A stretch of DNA of 64,000 nucleotides from Desulfobulbaceae bacterium DB1. GTDB taxonomy: Bacteria; Desulfobacterota; Desulfobulbia; Desulfobulbales; SURF-16. Shown here piece after piece: positions 26,929-36,309 of this stretch. Made by a program: the position numbers and the translations under genes. Position 1 is the first letter of the stretch. Every line of letters begins with the position of its first letter. The DNA is taken from positions 1 to 64,000 of the forward strand of contig MQUF01000012.1 of assembly GCA_001914235.1 (NCBI GenBank). The letters run 5' to 3'. The notes beneath the pieces are model-generated. The model was not told the DNA's origin and ran no database searches. It was given only the letters and a program-made list of their open reading frames with translations.

Positions 26929-28563
26929 TTATCTTTCATTTTTCCGGTCGCGGGACATGAGAAGAGCGGCCTTTTCGATCAGCTCCGCGGCCTTTGCTCC
27001 GTCATCCGGGAAGTAGGCGATTCCCGCGCTGACGGCAATGGCCTCACTCGCGGCAACAGCGGCTTGCTGTGAAATTTTCTTGATGATTTTTTCCGCCACC
27101 AGATAACCGTCATTTTTGTCGTTCAAATTGCCCAGGATGACGGCAAACCGGTCTTTTTTCATCCGCGCCAGGGTGTCGGTATCCCTGATGGTGGAGCGGA
27201 TGGCGCCGGCAATTTCCACGATAATCCGATCCCCTGCGTCATGGCCGCTCGTATCGATGATGCGAACAAGGTCGTCGATACTCAACAGGAGTATTGCGAC
27301 CATCCGGTGGTAGCGTCGTGCGCTTCTGATGGCGTGGGTAAGTCTGTCCTGCATGATGGTGCGGTTGGGCAGGCTGGTCAAGGGGTCATAGTTGGATATA
27401 TTTTCCGTTTTGACCAGTTCTTCCTTGAGCTCACGGATGTCGCGGGCCAAACAGATTATTCCTTCAATTTGTCCTGTTGCGGTGTAGAAGGGGGTGCCGG
27501 AAAAAAGAACCGGAATGGTTTCCTTGTCTTGGGATTTCAGGTTGAGTTCAATGTTGGTGATTGATTTGCCCTGGCACAGTTCATCAAAAACCGTGTGGAT
27601 GAACGTACCCGACGGGGCGAGAAGGCGATGCACGGGCTGGTTGAGAATATCTTTTTCCTCGTAGGCCAGCAGGTTCAAGGCGGCTTGATTGATCTGTGAA
27701 ATGGTGAGGTTGGTGGCAAGAACAATCAGGCTGTCCGACATATACATGATGATACTGTCCAGGTATTCCTTGGATACCGATATTTTTTTCAACTCTTCGG
27801 TCATGTCCCAGAAGGAAAGGGCAAGCTGACAGATTTCGTCTTTCTCGTCGCAGATCTCCGGTTTGCTTATTTTTTTTCCCAGAGAAAAGTTGTCGATCAT
27901 CATTTTCATCTGGTTCAGCGGCTTGATGAGCTGGTTATTGGCGACATAGTTGATCGCCCCGGTGATAACGAGGAGAACCGCGACAAAAAGGATCTGCAGC
28001 AGTCGGCTGTTGTCCGCGGCTCGCGTCTTGTTGTTTGTGATCTCATCGATGACCCGCTGGGTGAGCTCGTTGGCGATGTCCCTGAAATCGCTTATGAGAT
28101 GGGCCCGCAGTTTGCCGATGCGCAGCATTTGCTGGGTCTGGGCAAAAGGATCACCGCTGTTGCAGGCAATCCGGTATTGTTCCGAGGCAACAGTGTAATA
28201 GTCCTCATAACTGTCCCGCAGGGCAAGCAGGTGCGGATAGGAAGGGGTGTTGCTGGAGGATGCCGTAAGAATCTGGGCGTTGAGCAGGTCCATTATTTCG
28301 CTGTGAAAGAGCTCGGCCTTGACCAGGTCATCGGTTTCACCCGTCAGCAGGCTGCTTTCAAAGTTTTTTGTTTGTTCGCTGAACATGGTGAAGGCCTTTT
28401 CTCCTTTCAGTGCCAGGGGAAAATGAACTTCTTCCAGAATGGTCAGGCTGTCGGAAATACGGATATTGGCAACCGACGTTGCCAGGGTGGCAAGCAGATA
28501 GGCAGACAGAGCAATCCAGACGCAACCCCATACTTTTGCCCTGATATTTTTTAAGATCGTCAT
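26929..28563 (-). CDS. HAMP-PAS protein with degenerate GGDEF domain
   Basis: A 544-residue membrane protein: helix, periplasmic sensor of about 160 residues, second helix (LLQILFVAVLLVITGAINYV), HAMP (LIKPLNQMKMMI), PAS domain (about 270-395) and a C-terminal GGDEF fold (YDPLTSLPNRTIMQDRL). The active-site GGDEF is changed to KKDRF (469-473), so diguanylate cyclase activity is not expected. It may act as a c-di-GMP or GTP sensor, or as a protein-binding module. It ends the minus-strand cluster containing kinase, sigma-54 regulator, porin and PBP-like protein, so it probably belongs to the same signalling unit. Confidence 0.87.
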   Translation of the reverse strand: MTILKNIRAKVWGCVWIALSAYLLATLATSVANIRISDSLTILEEVHFPLALKGEKAFTMFSEQTKNFESSLLTGETDDLVKAELFHSEIMDLLNAQILTASSSNTPSYPHLLALRDSYEDYYTVASEQYRIACNSGDPFAQTQQMLRIGKLRAHLISDFRDIANELTQRVIDEITNNKTRAADNSRLLQILFVAVLLVITGAINYVANNQLIKPLNQMKMMIDNFSLGKKISKPEICDEKDEICQLALSFWDMTEELKKISVSKEYLDSIIMYMSDSLIVLATNLTISQINQAALNLLAYEEKDILNQPVHRLLAPSGTFIHTVFDELCQGKSITNIELNLKSQDKETIPVLFSGTPFYTATGQIEGIICLARDIRELKEELVKTENISNYDPLTSLPNRTIMQDRLTHAIRSARRYHRMVAILLLSIDDLVRIIDTSGHDAGDRIIVEIAGAIRSTIRDTDTLARMKKDRFAVILGNLNDKNDGYLVAEKIIKKISQQAAVAASEAIAVSAGIAYFPDDGAKAAELIEKAALLMSRDRKNER

Positions 28564-28606
28564 AGCATGTCCGCCCTAATGCATCATTTTGACAACCGCA
28601 TCGATT

Positions 28607-29041
28607 TTATTCAATGATAATCAGCTGTTTTACCCGAGTGTCAAGAGATTTCCTGTTGATGAAACCGATTGCCTGCCGTGATTCGGCAACAAAATTTTTT
28701 ACCTCATCATCATTCTCCATGGTCAGAGGCGGGATTCCCGAACCGTTAAAAAGCATCTTTTTCCGGTAGAGAAGGTATTGGCCCGGAGTTTTTTTGAGAA
28801 TCTCCCGGCAGAACGTGTCATAGGCATCCTTCTCATTGTTGACCGCCACATGAACAGGGTCACCGGATGACCAGCGAGTTTTCTTGCCGAGAAAAATCAA
28901 TTCCGCGTTCCTTTTGCTCAGAGTGGAAATGCTGTTGTTGTTATGAACCACAAGAACGATCTCGGCGGCAACACAATGGGTGCCGCCGAAAAAAATCAGG
29001 GCAAGGAGCAGAAAAAATATTGTTTTCAAATGGGTGGGCAT
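28607..29041 (-). CDS. PstS-like (PBP) periplasmic substrate-binding domain protein
   Basis: A 144-residue exported protein with a signal peptide (TIFFLLLALIFFGGTHCVAA) and a short single PBP-like domain: EIVLVVHNNNSISTLSKRNAELIFLGKKTRW, then YDTFCREILKKTPGQYLLYRKKMLF and ESRQAIGFINRKSLD (separate segments). This is the half-size phosphate-binding-protein-like family seen beside porins and histidine kinases. It likely senses or binds an anion in the periplasm. It lies 17 nt after the porin gene and 43 nt before the GGDEF gene. Confidence 0.82.
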   Translation of the reverse strand: MPTHLKTIFFLLLALIFFGGTHCVAAEIVLVVHNNNSISTLSKRNAELIFLGKKTRWSSGDPVHVAVNNEKDAYDTFCREILKKTPGQYLLYRKKMLFNGSGIPPLTMENDDEVKNFVAESRQAIGFINRKSLDTRVKQLIIIE

Positions 29042-29058
29042 GAAATTCCCGCAAGTCG

Positions 29059-30282
29059 TCAGAAATTAAACGATATTTTTAATGCGCCGTATTGCCAGTA
29101 TCTCTTTGTTCCATCCTGGTTGAAGAACTCCTGCAGCTGTGCTACTCCGTCAACCGTATGCCATTCCCCTTTCAGGGTCCAGTGTTCATTCACGTCATAG
29201 CGGATGCCGAATCCCCAGTCTTTCCGCCAGGGAGTGGTGTTGATGCGGCCGCTGGCATGGATGGATGATGTTTTGTTATGCTTGTCCCTGTAATATTCAT
29301 CATAAAGCACTGACAGGGTCAGCTGTTCAGTCAGCGCATAACTGAGCATGGCATACCAGGACTGATTGGGCCCATCAAATGTGGTCACGTCGAGCAGTGT
29401 CTGGGTCCGGTCATTTTCACCGTATTCGGTGCGCAGGATAAATTCTCGCCAAATGTATTCCAGGGAAAGGACGAAGTTGCTGTTGGTTTTGTAGGTGCCG
29501 ATTTCCGTTCCGTCGCCATAGCCGGTATCTTTCTGGCTGACATAGCTGATTCCCAGCCGCAGGTTGTCAATGGGCGGCGCGTAGACGAGACTTGCTCCGT
29601 AAAGATATTCATTGTCCTGGTCGCAATTATTGATGCGGGCGGGCAGTGTCGGATCGGGAACCGGAGCGTTCCGGTTGTCTTCCAGGCGCTTGTTGATGCT
29701 GATAAGGGTGGCGTCATGGACCACTGAATCGTCGTCGTATTTCACCCGGCCGTAAAAAAGCTGATAGTCAAAATCACCCGCGGATTCGGTTGCCACCGTG
29801 CCGTAAATTTCGCCGCCCCAGTGGGCCAGCCAGTTGTCGCGGCGTGTTTCATCGTAAATGCTTTGAGGAAGAAAAATCATGGGTCGGAGAAAATCCGAAT
29901 CACGTTCCGTGTTGTAAAATCCCATGGGGATTTTGACCTTGCCGATGCGAAGACCGGCCCAGTCCTGGAGATGATAATCAATCAGGCCCCAGTCGAGCCG
30001 GACCGTATTGTTGCCGTAATCCCCCATGGACCGGGAAAGGATCTGGGCGCCGTAGCGCAGTTGATGATTAATCCGACCGTTGAGGTTCAGTCCTATTTCG
30101 TTGAAATGCCAGGTACCTTCCTCGCTGTCGGCCAGAAAGTTATTGTCCGAACTGTCGAGGTATCCCTGAGAGAGAAATCCGTGAAACTGGATGATGTCGT
30201 TACGGTCAGATGCAGCCGCGCAATCTGGCGGAAAGAGAACAAGCAAGAGAAGGGAGAAGATGAAGGCGTTCAGGCTTTTCAT
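29059..30282 (-). CDS. Outer-membrane beta-barrel porin
   Basis: About 407 residues from ATG 30282, which gives a good signal peptide (NAFIFSLLLLVLFPPDCAAA). The mature part alternates polar and aromatic residues in many amphipathic strands (IQFHGFLSQGYLDSS; WAGLRIGKVKIPMGFYNTERDSDF, as separate pieces) and ends in ALKISFNF, the terminal Phe expected for BAM substrates. The family resembles porins co-encoded with small PBP-like proteins. It should form a diffusion channel, perhaps for an anion. The frame stays open upstream of 30282 but with a non-secretory composition. Confidence 0.82.
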   Translation of the reverse strand: MKSLNAFIFSLLLLVLFPPDCAAASDRNDIIQFHGFLSQGYLDSSDNNFLADSEEGTWHFNEIGLNLNGRINHQLRYGAQILSRSMGDYGNNTVRLDWGLIDYHLQDWAGLRIGKVKIPMGFYNTERDSDFLRPMIFLPQSIYDETRRDNWLAHWGGEIYGTVATESAGDFDYQLFYGRVKYDDDSVVHDATLISINKRLEDNRNAPVPDPTLPARINNCDQDNEYLYGASLVYAPPIDNLRLGISYVSQKDTGYGDGTEIGTYKTNSNFVLSLEYIWREFILRTEYGENDRTQTLLDVTTFDGPNQSWYAMLSYALTEQLTLSVLYDEYYRDKHNKTSSIHASGRINTTPWRKDWGFGIRYDVNEHWTLKGEWHTVDGVAQLQEFFNQDGTKRYWQYGALKISFNF

Positions 30283-30436
30283 GAGACAGGTATATTCCTG
30301 GACAAGGATGGCGTCAACTTCCGGAATGACTGGTGGACCCGGTCGGGCGGAAGACGATTCGCGGTGAAGGTATTTGGCTTCATGATTTTTACGGTTGCAA
30401 CTAAATGATTTTCCGGAACAAAAAAGGTGCTGAATG

Positions 30437-31786
30437 TTACCCACCGGCTTTTTTGATATTGAAATCGGTGATTTTCTTGCGAAGCGTGGTGGGCGAGATG
30501 GCCAGTTTCTGGGCCGTATGGGTAATGTTCCACTCATGGCGGAGCAGGGCATTCTCAATGTGCTGTTTTTCCGCCTCGGCAAGAGTGGTCGAATCGTTTG
30601 CCATCGTTGGATTTTGCCCAGTCGCCATCTGCGGTTGCCAGGCAATGTCTTCAGCGAGAATTTTGTTGTCGCGGGAAAGGGCAACAGCACGGGTGAGGAC
30701 GTTTTCGAGTTCCCTGACGTTTCCCGGCCAGTCATAGTCAATCATTTTCGCCATGGCATGCTCGTTGACCGATACGGGTTGGCTTTGCAGTTTGGCGCAT
30801 ATCTTGACAAGCAGGCGGTTGATCAGCAAGGGGATATCCCGGCGGCGTTCGCGGAGCGGGGGGATGTAAAGAGGCGATACATTGAGCCGGTAGAAAAGAT
30901 CCTGGCGGAAATCGCCATCCGCCACCATGGACTCAAGATTCCGATGGGTGGCGGCAATGATGCGTGCTTTCTGGGGGATTGTTTCCAGGCCGCCCACCCG
31001 GACAAATTCCTCCTCCTGGAGAACACGCAGCAGCTTGCTTTGCAGATTGAGCGGCATATCGCCGATTTCATCAAAAAAAACAGTACCTTCACCGGCAAAC
31101 TCCAATTTGCCGATTTTGGTTTTTTCCGCCCCGGTAAAGGCCCCTTTTTCATACCCGAAGAGTTCACTTTCCAACAGGGTGGCCACCACCGCCGAACAGT
31201 TTATTGCCACGAAAGGTTTGTCGGGTGAGGATGCCTGATGCAGAATGCGAGCGGTCAACTCCTTGCCCGTGCCGGACTCGCCGCGAATGAGAACCGTGAC
31301 ACGGTTTCGCGACAGCAGACCGATATGCTTGAGCAATTCGATAATTTTCGGGTGGGAACCGATCATGTCATCGGGGGAGGGCTGCTGCCCGCTTTCAGGC
31401 TCTTCTGCGGTGGGGGGAGTTTTCTTTTTGCGGGATTCCACCCTGTCGATCATGGTGAAAAGTTCGTCCAGATCAAGGGGCTTGCGCAGATAATCATAGG
31501 CGCCGTTGCGCATTGATTCGATAACTGCCTTGTTGTCCGGATTGCCGGTCATGATGACGACATTGATGTCCCTGCTGTTTTCGAGGAGCTGGGGCAAAGC
31601 GGTTAAACCGCTGCGGTCCGGGAGATTGACGTCGAGCAGAACGAGATCAAAGGGAATCGAGGACACGAGTTCAAGTCCGGCGGTCATATTATAAGCGATG
31701 TGGATTGAATGTCCGGTCGCTTCAAGCTGGATCTGCAGGCTGCGGCAGAGGGCCTTGTCGTCATCGATAATGGCAATGGTGCTCAT
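30437..31786 (-). CDS. NtrC-family sigma-54-dependent response regulator
   Basis: 449 residues: receiver domain with D52 as phospho-acceptor (FDLVLLDVNLPDRSG), AAA+ domain with Walker A GESGTGKE and the sigma-54-contact loop GAFTGA, then a Fis-type HTH (NITHTAQKLAISPTTLRKKI). All parts needed for sigma-54 activation are present. The start ATG overlaps the stop of the upstream histidine kinase by 4 nt, so the two form a pair. Targets are unknown. Its neighbours (porin, PBP-like) are natural candidates, and sigma-54-like promoters elsewhere in the window are possible ones. Confidence 0.93.
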   Translation of the reverse strand: MSTIAIIDDDKALCRSLQIQLEATGHSIHIAYNMTAGLELVSSIPFDLVLLDVNLPDRSGLTALPQLLENSRDINVVIMTGNPDNKAVIESMRNGAYDYLRKPLDLDELFTMIDRVESRKKKTPPTAEEPESGQQPSPDDMIGSHPKIIELLKHIGLLSRNRVTVLIRGESGTGKELTARILHQASSPDKPFVAINCSAVVATLLESELFGYEKGAFTGAEKTKIGKLEFAGEGTVFFDEIGDMPLNLQSKLLRVLQEEEFVRVGGLETIPQKARIIAATHRNLESMVADGDFRQDLFYRLNVSPLYIPPLRERRRDIPLLINRLLVKICAKLQSQPVSVNEHAMAKMIDYDWPGNVRELENVLTRAVALSRDNKILAEDIAWQPQMATGQNPTMANDSTTLAEAEKQHIENALLRHEWNITHTAQKLAISPTTLRKKITDFNIKKAGG

Positions 31787-33555
31787 GGGGTGGGCCTTTT
31801 TTCAAAGATCATGGAAAATTGTGCGCCTCCGGTTGAGACGTTTGTCGCGCTGACCGTGCCGCCATGAAATTCGACAATCTTTTTCACGTTGGCCAGACCA
31901 AGGCCCGTCCCTGTTTCTCTTGTGGTGTAAAACGGCTGAAAAAGTTTTTCAATGAATTGCTCATTCAGGCCGGGACCTTGATCTTTCACCGTTATAATAA
32001 ATCCCTCCGCCTGGTTCGGAAGCGGATCGCCGATGATCTGCACAATACTTTCCGGAGGAGACCACTGGACGGCATTATCCACCAGGTTGATTACGGCAAG
32101 TAAAAGATGCTTTTTGTCGGCAACGATTCGCCGGCTGCCGAGATGATTAATGATTTCCAGGGAGATAATTTTGTCCGCCGCTTTCTGGGTGAGGATTTCC
32201 CGTGCCTCATCGGCCAACTGGGGAAAGGAAATTTCTTCCGGAGTCAGTTCGATGGGTTTACTGAACTGGAGGAGATCGGAGAACATGGATTCGAGTCTTT
32301 TCACCTGGGTCAAGGCGATGGCCGCCATCTCGGAATAAGCCGGATCGTCTTTCACCTTGCGGCCCAGGGCCTGCAGGTTGATTTTAACCGAGGAAAGAGG
32401 ATTGCGCATTTCATGGACAATGCTGGAGCTGAGCTTGCCCACTGCACTCAGAGAAATACTCTGGATCATTGATTTTTTGTTGACCTCCAGGGTGTCCAGC
32501 ATGCTGTTGAAGGCCTCCCCGACATTGTTGAGATAGCTGTCCTTGAATTTCGGTAACCGCTCCTGATGGTTCCCGGACGAGATGTGACGGGCCACCCTGG
32601 CCAGTTCGTCAAGAGGATCGGCCAAACGACTGGCGCTTCTCCAGGAGATTATGAGAATGATGAGCAGAACCGCAAGGGCGGTACAGCTGCCGATACCCAT
32701 GTATTTTTCCAGTTCTTTCAATGCCTGCATTTTGTCAACCTGAATAATCAGCACCCAGTTCATTTCAGGGATGGGAGCGGATACGGAGAGAACGGGAACA
32801 CCGGAGCAGTCGCGTCTTTTCACTAAAGTCCAGAAAGGGCCGTTGACAAGGGTGGGGGCGATTAAGGTGGAGTCGGAGCAGGGATTTTCCGCGGAGTGAT
32901 AGGGGTCGCTGTGATAGAGCAGGGAGCCTTCGCGGTTGATGAGATACATCGTGCCGCTCTTGTCAAGATCGGAGGTATCGCCGAGAATCCGTTCCAGGGA
33001 TTTGCCGGTATCCATTTCCGCAACGAGATAGGCAAGCGGTTCTCCGGTGCGGTCCATGATCGTCTGACCAAGGGGCAAGATCAGATTTTTTTCCGGAGTG
33101 GTGTACTGGGGACCAAAAAACAGTTCATCGGAATTCTTCAGTTTTTGTTTGAATTCATCACTGGGGTGATTGACCTCTTTTCCCGGAGTTTCGGTGATTT
33201 GGCGGATAATTGTCCATTTCGGGCTGTAGATGGTAAGGGAACGATACCTGGAGTGCCCGTGAAATAGGCTTTGCGCTGCTACCTGTAATGCCTTGATATC
33301 GTCCTGCGTAATTTGCTGATCGATGTTTGTCGGCAGGGAGCCTAGTCTGAAAAATTCTTTTTTGGTATGACGTGACCATTCCCGCAGCCAAAGCATGCGT
33401 GATTTTAAGGCGTAATTCATATGCTCGGATTCCAGTTTTTCAATGGCCCTTTTGCCGAAAAAATAGTTCTGGAAAGCGAATATCAGCAGCGGAACAAGAC
33501 CTGCAATAGCCACATAAGTGAAAATCTTTCTTTTCAGGTTGGAAGAAAACGGCAT
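31783..33555 (-). CDS. Membrane sensor histidine kinase with Cache-type periplasmic domain
   Basis: About 590 residues from ATG 33555 (MPFSSNLKRKIF). Two membrane helices flank a large periplasmic domain of about 270 residues that looks like a dCache sensor (YRSLTIYSPKWTIIRQI; GTMYLINREGSLLYHSDP). HAMP, HisKA (H381 in IVHEMRNPLSS) and HATPase with complete N, G1 and G2 boxes (NLVDNAVQW, DQGPGL, GTGLGL) follow. It overlaps the NtrC-type regulator gene by 4 nt. The ligand is unknown. The frame continues upstream of 33555 but without a recognisable start. Confidence 0.9.
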   Translation of the reverse strand: MPFSSNLKRKIFTYVAIAGLVPLLIFAFQNYFFGKRAIEKLESEHMNYALKSRMLWLREWSRHTKKEFFRLGSLPTNIDQQITQDDIKALQVAAQSLFHGHSRYRSLTIYSPKWTIIRQITETPGKEVNHPSDEFKQKLKNSDELFFGPQYTTPEKNLILPLGQTIMDRTGEPLAYLVAEMDTGKSLERILGDTSDLDKSGTMYLINREGSLLYHSDPYHSAENPCSDSTLIAPTLVNGPFWTLVKRRDCSGVPVLSVSAPIPEMNWVLIIQVDKMQALKELEKYMGIGSCTALAVLLIILIISWRSASRLADPLDELARVARHISSGNHQERLPKFKDSYLNNVGEAFNSMLDTLEVNKKSMIQSISLSAVGKLSSSIVHEMRNPLSSVKINLQALGRKVKDDPAYSEMAAIALTQVKRLESMFSDLLQFSKPIELTPEEISFPQLADEAREILTQKAADKIISLEIINHLGSRRIVADKKHLLLAVINLVDNAVQWSPPESIVQIIGDPLPNQAEGFIITVKDQGPGLNEQFIEKLFQPFYTTRETGTGLGLANVKKIVEFHGGTVSATNVSTGGAQFSMIFEKRPTP

Positions 33556-33701
33556 TATTTTGCGGCCTGCTGGGTAAATAATTGGAAAGCGAGACTGATT
33601 TGAATGTGTGGTATCTTTACCCAATGTTTTTTTTTTAGCAATTAAAAAAACGGGAATAGCGGAGCTGGGGATCGTGAAAAGGGGAATGAACGGATTGAGC
33701 C

Positions 33702-33736
33702 AAAACAAAAGCCCCGATAAACGGGGCTTTTGTTTT
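33702..33736. terminator. Strong intrinsic terminator (bidirectional)
   Basis: A perfect 15-bp stem: AAAACAAAAGCCCCG (33702-33716) and CGGGGCTTTTGTTTT (33722-33736) with loop ATAAA. The A/T-rich flanks give U-runs in both directions. It lies just after the minus-strand 12-heme cytochrome gene ending at 33762 and separates it from the kinase operon. Confidence 0.9.
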
Positions 33737-33761
33737 GCGATGCAATCAGGTGAAAGTGAAA

Positions 33762-34730
33762 TTATTTATTAACCGGAGGATTATGCGCGTCAATGTGGCA
33801 ATCGAGACAACGCGGGAATTTTTCCAGCATTTTTGGATCGTGCGGCTGCTCATGACACTGGGTGCACTGGGGAATCTGGCCATGCTGCTCATGGCAATCG
33901 GCACAGGCGACACCGGAGTGTTTACTCGGCGTGCCGGACCAGGTTTTGTACACGGCTGTGTGGCAGGATCCACAGGTGTCTTCCGTGCCGGCGCCGTAGG
34001 TGATCTGCAGGGGCTGATGAACCGGATGGCAGGAAAGACATGCCTCGACCGGCTGATTCGGAATATGGGGCTCATGGCACTCCATGCAGGAAGGAATGTT
34101 GCCGTGCTTGGTATGGTGACATTCGGTACAGGCAACCAGGGTATGCTTGCTCGGTTTAGCCGCCAATTGTGCTGCCGGCCCGGTATGGCAGTTGCCGCAC
34201 TGGCCTCCCAGCATGTCATTCATGGGGACGTTGAGCGGGGCATGGGGATTGCTGTGGCATGTCAGGCAGTTAAGGAAATTAGGTCCATGCGGCTCGATAT
34301 GGCATTGGCTGCACTTGGGCATGATTTCATTCCAGTTGTTTTTTACCGGGCTATACGAATGGAACTGTTCATGACAATCCTGACAATGAATCTGGTGCCC
34401 GCTGCCCTCGCTCCGCAGTTTGTTGAAAACATTGGTATGGCACTGGGCACACTGGCTGACGGTCAGCATCTGGGGAGCCTGCTCATAAAGTGACGCGCCA
34501 CCCGGGGTGATTTTTTTGCCGGTGGGCATGGTCATTTCAGCCGGAGCGGGAGCGGGAGCGGGTTGTGCGGCAGCGACATCGGCCTGTGCCATTACCACGG
34601 GTTTTTCAGCCTGGTGGCCGGCTGTCTTTTCCGCTTCCAGTTCCGTGGCATTGATCGGCATGCACGAAATTGCCGAGGAGATAAAGAAAACAGAGAGGAC
34701 ATTGTAGAGAATCTTTCGTTCCTTTTTCAT
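33762..34730 (-). CDS. 12-heme periplasmic cytochrome c (copy A)
   Basis: About 322 residues with an N-terminal signal/anchor segment (ILYNVLSVFFISSAISC), then an Ala/Pro-rich linker and twelve CXXCH heme sites, from CAQCH to CLDCH. Heme-binding His partners are frequent (CHEQFH, CHSNPH, CHEPH). The spacing of all twelve motifs matches the neighbour at 34947-35762, so the two are paralogues. Such proteins act as periplasmic electron-carrying wires. ATG 34730 with AAGGA at 8 nt is preferred to a TTG two codons earlier. A strong terminator follows at 33702. Confidence 0.92.
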   Translation of the reverse strand: MKKERKILYNVLSVFFISSAISCMPINATELEAEKTAGHQAEKPVVMAQADVAAAQPAPAPAPAEMTMPTGKKITPGGASLYEQAPQMLTVSQCAQCHTNVFNKLRSEGSGHQIHCQDCHEQFHSYSPVKNNWNEIMPKCSQCHIEPHGPNFLNCLTCHSNPHAPLNVPMNDMLGGQCGNCHTGPAAQLAAKPSKHTLVACTECHHTKHGNIPSCMECHEPHIPNQPVEACLSCHPVHQPLQITYGAGTEDTCGSCHTAVYKTWSGTPSKHSGVACADCHEQHGQIPQCTQCHEQPHDPKMLEKFPRCLDCHIDAHNPPVNK

Positions 34731-34901
34731 ATGCAATCCTTATGTTGGTTAAAATTGATTTGAAGAGCTCTGGAAATCCGCGGCCCTGGAAAAAAACAGG
34801 CCGTCGTTAAAGGCTCTGGAACTTGGTGAGCGAATGTGCCGTTCGTTTCGTTCGGCGGCTGTCACGAGTTCATCAAATTTTTTGTTTCAAACGCAAAGTC
34901 G

Positions 34902-34934
34902 ACCGGAGCGGGGATGTGATCCAGCCGCTCCGGT
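34902..34934. terminator. Hairpin after the copy-B 12-heme cytochrome gene
   Basis: ACCGGAGCGG (34902-34911) pairs perfectly with CCGCTCCGGT (34925-34934). On the minus strand it follows the stop at 34947 by 13 nt. There is no clean U-run, so termination may be partial and allow some read-through to the downstream 12-heme gene. Confidence 0.5.
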
Positions 34935-34946
34935 GGAATGTCCAGT

Positions 34947-35762
34947 CTATTTTTTTACATCATGGGCTATGCCGTGGCATGCGCCGCAGGTGGGGAATTT
35001 GCTCATCATGGCATCCGGATGGGGAACGCCGTGGCAGTCCTGGCATTGCGGAATCATTTTGTGTTCTGTTTTATGGCAGTCGGCACAGGGGACATCCTTA
35101 TGCTTATACGGGCTGGCCTGCAACAGGTTGTACGCAACGTCATGGCAGGAAGCGCAGAATTTGGAAGAGATGTCGTCCGGATAGGTGACCGGCATCGGCA
35201 TGTGTGCCTTATGGCAGGTGAGGCAATCGGCCTGGACCATGTCATTGGAATGGGGGCTGTGACAGTTGGTGCAGTTCGGAATTTCGCCATGGGCGGTATG
35301 ACAGGTGGTACAGAAAAGCTGGGTATGTTTTGTCGGGTGCTGACGCAGCTGGTCGATCTGTTCGGTATGGCAGGTCAGACAGGCGTCGGTATGCTCGTCG
35401 GCCAGGGTAATCACCAGCGGGGTATGCGGATTGGTGTGGCAGCGCAGGCAGTTTTCCAATTTGTAATGGTCCTTGCCGGAATGGCACATGCCGCACTGGG
35501 GTATAATGTTGGTGTCCTTCGGCGGATGACCCTGGTGGCAGTCGATGCAGGTAACACTGGTCTTATGTTTCATCCCCTGTTCTTCAATGGCCTTGGGGGC
35601 CGCGTCATGACACTTCGCGCAGTCATCCGTGCTCAATGTGGGCCGGGCTTCATCCGCGGCTGAAGCGAGAGGGGCCATCGCCCCTGCTGTCAGGAAGATG
35701 ACAAATGTTGTCAACAAGTGCCTTATCAATTGATTCCTTTTACCTTTTATCCACGTTTTCAC
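34947..35762 (-). CDS. 12-heme periplasmic cytochrome c (copy B)
   Basis: 271 residues with a signal peptide (LLTTFVIFLTAGAMAPLASA) and twelve CXXCH motifs (CAKCH to CGACH). The segment CADCHKTEHKMIPQCQDCH mirrors CADCHEQHGQIPQCTQCH of the neighbour at 33762-34730, showing a tandem duplication. It starts with GTG at 35762, preceded by GGGAGGATAA. A periplasmic electron-transfer role is expected. The family is seen mostly in metal- or electrode-respiring anaerobes, but the exact partner is unknown. Confidence 0.92.
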   Translation of the reverse strand: MKTWIKGKRNQLIRHLLTTFVIFLTAGAMAPLASAADEARPTLSTDDCAKCHDAAPKAIEEQGMKHKTSVTCIDCHQGHPPKDTNIIPQCGMCHSGKDHYKLENCLRCHTNPHTPLVITLADEHTDACLTCHTEQIDQLRQHPTKHTQLFCTTCHTAHGEIPNCTNCHSPHSNDMVQADCLTCHKAHMPMPVTYPDDISSKFCASCHDVAYNLLQASPYKHKDVPCADCHKTEHKMIPQCQDCHGVPHPDAMMSKFPTCGACHGIAHDVKK

Positions 35763-36309
35763 TTACCTTATCCTCCCGATGTTGAAATTTGACGACTTCG
35801 CAATAATACATGGCAGCAAAGTATCCTGGCGATAACCTTGATGTTGCGCAAAATAGCACGCCGGTCATGCGATGCCGGCGGAACCGATGCATGAGGCGTG
35901 TGATATAAAACATCTGCCGGGGGCAAAAAAGCTGCCCGCCCATGGCTCCTTCTTATAGTAAAAAAAAAGAACATGAATGGCAATTCATTATCTGAAAAAT
36001 AGTTGAAATACTCGCACACTCTGCAAAAAAAAGCAATATTTTTGAATGGATTGTTGAGAATTTTGTCTTTGCGCCGCAATATGTTTTTGTGGTGCCGTCC
36101 GTTGCGCAACTCACTTGTTTTGAAAGGAAAAAAATGCGACGGCAATGGTTTTTCGGAACCGCGGCTTGTGCGTCGCAAAAAAGCGTTCCGGCGGAAGGCG
36201 CCTCTGGTGCATGCCGGAGCCGCAGGGAATCCGGCATGATTGATCATTCAGGAGATGGCCGAGTCACGGCGGGGCATATTGCCATATGGGAGAGTCCTTG
36301 TTTTGGCTT
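35763..36309. other. Intergenic region without supported gene
   Basis: About 547 nt between two minus-strand cytochrome genes. Short frames on both strands have low-complexity, Cys- or Lys-rich translations and no ribosome sites. A GGGCAAAAAAGCTGCCC hairpin lies near 35925-35941. The promoter of the 12-heme genes should be here, but no box is convincing. Confidence 0.4.

Noticed and set aside
35953-36239. Small ORFs on both strands in the gap between cytochrome genes
   Set aside because: No ribosome site, no signal or domain, and composition like non-coding DNA.
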